From assembly GCF_937881195.1 (NCBI RefSeq), contig NZ_CALGFC010000052.1:1-9389 (forward strand): DNA of 9,389 nucleotides, given 5' to 3'. The stretch is from an uncultured Methanobrevibacter sp. (lineage in GTDB: Archaea; Methanobacteriota; Methanobacteria; Methanobacteriales; Methanobacteriaceae). The translations under genes were made by a program, and so were the position numbers. This document shows, piece after piece, positions 5,506 through 9,389 of this stretch. Below the pieces are notes generated by a model. The model searched no databases. It saw only the letters and a program-made list of their open reading frames with translations, and was not told where the DNA came from. Every line of letters begins with the position of its first letter. Positions within the stretch are counted from its first letter, which is position 1.

Positions 5506-6863
5506 TAATATTTTTTTATATCAAGCTTCCCATCAAGATCAAAATCATTAAAATTTTCTAATTTTTCCCCTTGATTGATTTTAGAATTAAATTCGTCTTT
5601 ATTTTCAAAATTATTTGTATTTATAAAATTTTTTTCTTTAGGATTCCCTTCCCCTAATTCAATAATATCAGAATCATTGATATTTGAATCATCACTATCT
5701 GAAACATTTAAATCATTATTTATAAGTTGATTATCTTGATTTTGTTTTATATTTTTTAATTTATCATTTAATGACTCATGTAGTTGTTCTTCAATTTTTT
5801 TTTGAAGTTCATTATTATTTAAATTATCTTTGTTTAATTTTTCTTTTTTTTCATTTTCTCTCTTTTCAATGTCATTTCTAATTTTTTGAATTCTTTGATT
5901 AAGTAATGAATCTTCAACAAGAACAAGAGAAATAGATTCCTTTAAATCATCATAATCAACATTTAATTTGTTATTAAAAGCAGCAATTGTTTTTGATGTT
6001 TTTAAAATATTAATATCACTCCTATGACCTTCTGAACCAAGTTCTAATGAAATTCTAGCTATTACTTCTAATAATTTCTGATCAATAGTTACTTCATTTA
6101 ATATTTTTTGAGCTTTAATTATCTTATTTTGGAGATTTTTTTGTTCATTATCAAATTTTTTTATAAAAGACGTCGGATCAATTTCAAAAGCTTCTCTTCT
6201 TTTCATTATTTTTATTCTATCTTCAATATTAGAAATTCCTTCAACTTCAATTTCAAGACCTATTCTATCTGATAATTGTCCTCTTAGCTCTCCTTCTTCA
6301 GGATTCATTGTTCCAATTAATATAAATTTAGAAGGATGAGATATTGAAATTCCTTCTCTTTCAATAGTATTTACACCATAAGCAGCAGCATCCAATAAAA
6401 CATCAACAAGATGATCATCCAAAAGATTAATCTCATCAATATAAAGAATATTACGATTAGCTTGAGCAAGAATACCTGGTTCAAGAGCCTTAATACCCTC
6501 ATGAAGAGCCTTTTCAATATCAAGAGAACCAACAACACGATCCTCAGTAGCACCAAGAGGCAACTCAACCACCCTCATAGGCTTCTTAACCAAAAGAACA
6601 TCTTCCTCCAAACCCTTATCATTAACTTTATACAACTCAAACTCCCTATAAGATTTCAAATCACAATTAAAAGCACAATCTTCAACAACCTCAATTTCAG
6701 GCAAAAGATCAGCCAAAGCTCTAACCGCAGTAGTCTTACCAGTACCACGATCACCCTTAATAAGCACCCCTCCAATCGAAGGATTAATAGCATTCAAAAT
6801 AAGAGCCTTCTTAATCTTATCCTGACCAACAATAGCTGTAAAAGGAAAAACATTCTTCTTCAT
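5505..6863 (-). CDS. chlI: AAA+ half of the split chelatase copy (ChlI-like ATPase plus linker)
   Basis: The 452-residue ORF is a ChlI-type AAA+ ATPase with Walker A G37-D-R-G-T-G-K-T44, Walker B I139-L-Y-I-D-E144, sensor-1 G184-T-M-N-P and sensor-2 G279-H-R-S-D283. It then has a long charged, Asn/Asp/Lys-rich linker (about 330-450). Residues 1-202 are identical to the intact copy in DNA and protein, and residues 203-330 align without gaps but are clearly diverged. The start is firm: ATG 6863 follows GGTGA, the ideal archaeal Shine-Dalgarno, with a 4-base spacer. The ORF ends as D-I-K-K-Y-stop directly after an A7 run. A -1 shift there continues as I-L-M-I-E-G into the VWA ORF, giving 778 residues against 788 in the paralog. 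Alone it would be a ChlI-like small subunit, though longer than typical ChlI because of the linker. Whether the break is programmed or a mutation is open. Confidence 0.88.
   Translation of the reverse strand: MKKNVFPFTAIVGQDKIKKALILNAINPSIGGVLIKGDRGTGKTTAVRALADLLPEIEVVEDCAFNCDLKSYREFELYKVNDKGLEEDVLLVKKPMRVVELPLGATEDRVVGSLDIEKALHEGIKALEPGILAQANRNILYIDEINLLDDHLVDVLLDAAAYGVNTIEREGISISHPSKFILIGTMNPEEGELRGQLSDRIGLEIEVEGISNIEDRIKIMKRREAFEIDPTSFIKKFDNEQKNLQNKIIKAQKILNEVTIDQKLLEVIARISLELGSEGHRSDINILKTSKTIAAFNNKLNVDYDDLKESISLVLVEDSLLNQRIQKIRNDIEKRENEKKEKLNKDNLNNNELQKKIEEQLHESLNDKLKNIKQNQDNQLINNDLNVSDSDDSNINDSDIIELGEGNPKEKNFINTNNFENKDEFNSKINQGEKLENFNDFDLDGKLDIKKY
5511..5517 (-). promoter_or_regulatory. 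Slippery heptamer A_AAA_AAA at the chlI/chlD ORF junction
   Basis: In the zero frame the minus strand reads GAT ATA AAA AAA TAT TAA ATG-overlap, so A_AAA_AAA is in the correct phase for -1 tandem slippage. After the slip the codons are ATA TTA ATG ATT GAG, which enter the VWA ORF. A purine stretch GGGAAG (5526-5531) lies 8 bases upstream and might act as a weak Shine-Dalgarno-like stimulator. No strong downstream stem was seen. An A7 run could also cause RNA polymerase slippage. Confidence 0.6.
6258..6863 (-). repeat. 606-bp perfect direct repeat, copy B (5' end of the split chelatase gene)
   Basis: Partner of 3806-4411, in the same orientation. It covers codons 1-202 of the AAA+ ORF, from the start codon to the glycine of R-I-G-L. 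The leader upstream differs: this copy has its own GGTGA and TATA-like box. Confidence 0.95.
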
Positions 6864-6867
6864 AATT

Positions 6868-6872
6868 TCACC
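6868..6872 (-). promoter_or_regulatory. chlI: Ribosome binding site GGTGA of the AAA+ ORF
   Basis: GGTGA on the minus strand, 4 bases before ATG 6863, is complementary to the usual archaeal 16S rRNA tail (AUCACCUCC). It fixes the start of this ORF and, by alignment, supports ATG 4411 for the paralog. Confidence 0.8.
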
Positions 6873-6910
6873 AATAATATAATTATTTTAGGAATTATTT
6901 ATAATCATTA

Positions 6911-6918
6911 ATTTATAC
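6911..6918 (-). promoter_or_regulatory. Candidate TATA box of the split chelatase gene
   Basis: On the minus strand TTTTAAAAGTATAAAT resembles a BRE plus TATA box. A start about 25 bases downstream would be near 6888-6890, leaving a leader of about 25 bases that includes the GGTGA site. The spacing is coherent, but the match was made by eye. Confidence 0.45.
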
Positions 6919-7361
6919 TTTTAAAATCATTTTAATATTTAATAAAGTAGTTTAGACTATTAAAAATTATCTTTTAGGATTAGAAATTTGTTTTATTTAT
7001 TTAAATTTATCTTTTATATTTAAATCGATATTTCGTAATCTAAAAATTAATTATTAGATTAAATAATTACTTATTATCATAAATAATTATTTATACTATT
7101 TATTATTACTAATTTATCTTTTTGATAAAATTCAGTTTATTCTCTTTGTATTTTTGTATATTAAATATAAATTATATATTATTTTTATTGTATATTTATT
7201 TTATTATAAACAAATGATTTTAGAAATAATATTACTATAACTTATAAAAAATTAAAAATATTGAATTAAAAATATCATAGAAAAAGAAATTTTTTTATAA
7301 GTAAGTTATAATCTACTCATATTAATTATTTTTTTAAATTTATCATAGCTTAGTATTTCCT

Positions 7362-7438
7362 AAATAATTTAGAAAGAAAAAATAAAAATAATTAAAATAT
7401 TTAAAAATAAAATAATTTAGATAGAAAAAATAAAAAAA
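7362..7438 (-). terminator. T-rich repeated terminator region after the antiporter
   Basis: Two direct copies of an A-rich element of about 32 bases (aaataatttagAaAGaaaaaataaaa) start at 7362 and 7410, 48 bases apart. The second runs to about 7441, into the stop codon. On the minus strand they read as T-runs immediately after the antiporter gene. The core taatttaga also occurs in the terminator repeats after the VWA ORF (4461-4469). Confidence 0.5.
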
Positions 7439-8695
7439 TTAATGATGAGTGAACTTTATTGCATTTGAACTATCAAAATCATCATCTTTAGTCAATAATT
7501 TATCTTTAAGGAAATCCATCAAAAGAGCCCCTAAAGGAGCTGTAAAAATTATTGCTATAGCAGAAATAGCTAATATTAATTCTCCAGATGCCACTCCTGC
7601 AGCTAAAGGCACAGCACCTATTGTGGCTTGCACATTTGCTTTTGGAACATAAGAAACCATGCAATATAATTTTTCCTTATTATTAAGTCCAGATCCTGCT
7701 AAAGCCATATAAACACCACCAAATCTAGCTATTAATCCCATACAAATAACTAGTATTCCCAATATAATCACTGGAGCAAATAAACCTTCAGGAGTTTCAA
7801 TAAGTAATGGAAGTTCCAATTGAGCACCAAGAAGTACAAAAATTACTATTTCCGCAGCTATCCACAAATTTGAATATCTATTTGATAACCCTAATGCAAC
7901 CTTAGGCATACGATCTAATAATAAGAAACCAATAACCATTACTCCAACAAGTCCGGCTAATGGTATTCTTCCTTGTAAAGCTTCACCAACCGAATTAAGA
8001 AGGATTCCTGTTGCAAGTGTGACAAATAATTTTTCAATGTCTGAAAAGTTCCACTTTTTAAATGCATATAACAAGACAAGACCAGTTGCAAATCCTGTTA
8101 AAACACCCAATATTAATGAAATTGGTATACTAGCTATACTCCAAGCAATATTTATATTTCCTCCAGTATACATTCCCAAAAATACAGAAAAAATTGTAAT
8201 AGCTACAACATCATCCGCAGATGAACCTGTTAAAAGTATTGATGGGACATTCCTTTTAGCACCTAAACCTTTATCAATTAAATTAAGCATTCTTGGAACA
8301 AGTATTGCTGGTGAAACAGCAGCCAAAATGAAACCTAACATCCCAGATTCAATAAATGATATTCCAAGGAAATAGTGGCCAACTATCATTACCAATATTC
8401 CTTCACATACAGAGGGTATAAAACTCATTTCAACAGCGACCCTCCCAACTTTACGAAGTGCATCCCGACTAAGCCCCAAACCTGCTCTAATAAGTAAAAT
8501 TACCATTGCTAAAGTTGCAATTTCTTGAGTTAACCCCATAAACTCAATATTCAAAATATTTATTGCATAGGGTCCAAGTAAAATACCAATTAGTAAGAAT
8601 CCTAAAAATGCAGGCACACCTAGCCTATCAAAACATTTTATACATAAAACTCCCAATAGCATTACAATAGCTAAACTTAAAATTATTTGTTCCAC
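7439..8695 (-). CDS. Cation:proton antiporter (Na+/H+ exchanger, CPA superfamily)
   Basis: The 418-residue protein is hydrophobic throughout, with about 12 predictable membrane helices, the usual size and layout of monovalent cation/proton antiporters (PF00999). It exchanges Na+ (or K+) for H+ across the cytoplasmic membrane. The key feature is S158-S-A-D161-D162-V-V-A-I-T: the paired Asp motif of electrogenic antiporters such as NapA/NhaA, rather than the Asn-Asp pair of electroneutral NhaP types. A lysine in P351-K-A-N-V-Q-A-T-I-G could be the conserved helix-10 lysine. The N-terminal G26-V-P-A-F-L-G-F-L-L-I-G-I-L-L-G-P42 signature is also typical. The start is a GTG at 8695, preceded by GAGAGG with a 10-base spacer. 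The nearby ATG at 8702-8704 leads straight to a stop. The short polar tail ends in T-H-H. It is separated from the chelatase genes by 575 bases and a terminator, so it is probably its own unit. The transported ion cannot be read from sequence. Confidence 0.88.
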   Translation of the reverse strand: MEQIILSLAIVMLLGVLCIKCFDRLGVPAFLGFLLIGILLGPYAINILNIEFMGLTQEIATLAMVILLIRAGLGLSRDALRKVGRVAVEMSFIPSVCEGILVMIVGHYFLGISFIESGMLGFILAAVSPAILVPRMLNLIDKGLGAKRNVPSILLTGSSADDVVAITIFSVFLGMYTGGNINIAWSIASIPISLILGVLTGFATGLVLLYAFKKWNFSDIEKLFVTLATGILLNSVGEALQGRIPLAGLVGVMVIGFLLLDRMPKVALGLSNRYSNLWIAAEIVIFVLLGAQLELPLLIETPEGLFAPVIILGILVICMGLIARFGGVYMALAGSGLNNKEKLYCMVSYVPKANVQATIGAVPLAAGVASGELILAISAIAIIFTAPLGALLMDFLKDKLLTKDDDFDSSNAIKFTHH

Positions 8696-8705
8696 TTATC
8701 TCATG

Positions 8706-8711
8706 CCTCTC
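8706..8711 (-). promoter_or_regulatory. Ribosome binding site for the GTG-started antiporter
   Basis: The minus strand reads GAGAGG, then 10 bases, then GTG. This supports GTG 8695 as start. A TTTAAAAG at about 8738-8746 is a possible TATA box giving a leader of about 20 bases, but other AT-rich boxes are equally close. Confidence 0.5.
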
Positions 8712-8955
8712 TAAAATTATAATATATAACATAAATCTTTTAAATATCTAGATTTTATAAAATTTTCAAAAAGGATAATCAATTTGAAAATTTATTATAA
8801 ATTTTAAAATACTTTGAATATTTTAGAAATTATAAAATTTTTAAATATTTACTATTTATTCATATAGATTATTATGAATTAATATATATTTTAGTAAAAT
8901 ATTACTTCTTATTTTGGAATATTTTAAATTTAAATATAATTATAATAATTTCAAT

Positions 8956-8987
8956 GGACTAATATTAAATTTTTAAGTAATTAGTCC
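8956..8987. repeat. Inverted repeat GGACTAAT / ATTAGTCC
   Basis: A perfect 8-base stem (8956-8963 with 8980-8987) encloses a 16-base AT loop. It stands out because it is the only GC-containing palindrome in this spacer, and is followed on the plus strand by CTAATTTTTC. It could be an operator-like site or a weak terminator hairpin. Confidence 0.5.
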
Positions 8988-9329
8988 CTAATTTTTCAAT
9001 ATAAATTTATTTATGATTATTCAATAGTTTATATTATATGTAAGGAAATAGGAAACCTTTTTCTTATATCGGATTATAATATTATAGTAAATATTATGAT
9101 ATATAAAAGTTTTGGTAATACCATGAAAAAACAGTGTTCCATAAATAAATAATAATTTATAGGATTATACATAATTTTCATTCATTTTGTCAAAATATAA
9201 CCAGAAAAATATAAAAAATAAAGTATTATTCTCAATAAAAAAACAATAATAATGAATTTTTACTAAAATATATTTTTTAATTTAAAATAAAAAATTATGA
9301 ATAAAAAATAATGAATAAGAATAAAAATA

Positions 9330-9374
9330 AAAAATGAGGGTGACTCATAATTTTTTCTTTTTTTTCTTTTATTT
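9330..9374 (+). terminator. Candidate hairpin plus T-tract at the right edge
   Basis: ATGAG-GGTGA-CTCAT (9335-9349) forms a 5-base stem flanked by A and T runs that could lengthen it, followed by T6 and T8 runs. It looks like an intrinsic terminator for a plus-strand transcript. No plus-strand gene precedes it in the window, so its role is unclear. Confidence 0.3.
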
Positions 9375-9389
9375 TTCCTTTAAATTTAT

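Larger units (their letters stand above)
6864..7438. other. 575-base AT-rich intergenic region
   Basis: No gene is seen on either strand. The left end carries the GGTGA site and TATA candidate of the split chelatase gene. The right end carries the T-rich repeats after the antiporter. In the middle is an inverted repeat taatctaa/ttagatta (7036-7043 and 7054-7061, 10-base loop). No tRNA-like or other recognisable structured RNA was found. Confidence 0.6.
8696..9389. other. 694-base AT-rich region upstream of the antiporter, no gene seen
   Basis: No open frame of useful length is present on either strand. It contains the antiporter promoter zone (8696-8760), a perfect inverted repeat (8956-8987), a TATA-like box followed by a 9-codon open frame (ATG 9123), and a small hairpin with a long T-tract at the right edge (from 9330). 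Nothing ties these into a recognisable gene. Confidence 0.6.

Noticed and set aside
5505..5507. Split chelatase copy as a simple pseudogene
   Set aside because: Both halves keep all catalytic and MIDAS residues, the downstream frame is open to its end, and the break sits exactly on a correctly phased slippery heptamer. A random homopolymer deletion is not excluded but is not the preferred reading.
6958..7340. Search for a CRISPR array, tRNA or riboswitch in the long AT-rich spacers
   Set aside because: No regular repeat-spacer pattern, cloverleaf or GC-containing conserved RNA core was found; only AT-rich short palindromes are present.
9123..9152. ATG with upstream TATA-like box and GGTAAT, possible small peptide
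   Set aside because: The frame closes after nine codons, and nothing shows conservation or a leader-peptide role.

Overview
The window reads as a piece of a very AT-rich methanogenic archaeon, most likely a member of the Methanobacteriales (Methanobrevibacter/Methanosphaera-like). This is inferred from an archaeal-type Tsr3 rRNA-modification enzyme, a PsbP-related secreted protein, stand-alone ChlI/ChlD chelatase-motor genes, archaeal TATA-like promoters, a GGTGA ribosome binding site and oligo-T terminators. The exact genus cannot be fixed from the sequence alone.

Layout. 1-220 (minus) is the start of a gene running off the left edge, with an AP2-like DNA-binding segment. 221-597 is AT-rich and has no convincing gene. 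tsr3 (598-1125, minus) and a membrane-anchored PsbP-like protein (1306-1974, plus) diverge from a shared promoter region. From about 2 kb onward all genes are on the minus strand. 2045-4411 is a one-piece ChlI-ChlD type chelatase ATPase (AAA+, acidic/Asn-rich linker, VWA). 5505-6863 plus 4528-5505 is a second copy of the same gene split into an AAA+ ORF and a VWA ORF that overlap by one base. 7439-8695 is a CPA-type cation:proton antiporter. 6864-7438 and 8696-9389 are long AT-rich intergenic regions.

The main story is the chelatase pair. (1) The split copy is interrupted exactly at an in-frame A_AAA_AAA heptamer. A -1 slip there rebuilds a 778-residue protein that aligns through the junction with the 788-residue intact paralog. 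Programmed frameshifting or transcript slippage, giving both a ChlI-like and a ChlD-like subunit from one gene, is therefore a serious possibility and matches a mechanism described for chlD genes in cobalamin-producing prokaryotes. (2) The first 606 bases of the two copies are identical base for base, starting exactly at the ATG and stopping abruptly inside the AAA+ domain. Beyond that the proteins are clearly diverged, which points to recent gene conversion or segmental duplication. (3) Most of this shared segment has much higher GC (about 40% by hand count over 4021-4380) and different codon choice from the remainder of either gene.

These proteins would form the ATP-driven motor of a CobN/ChlH-type metal chelatase. 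No large catalytic subunit lies in the window, so the metal and the tetrapyrrole substrate are unknown.
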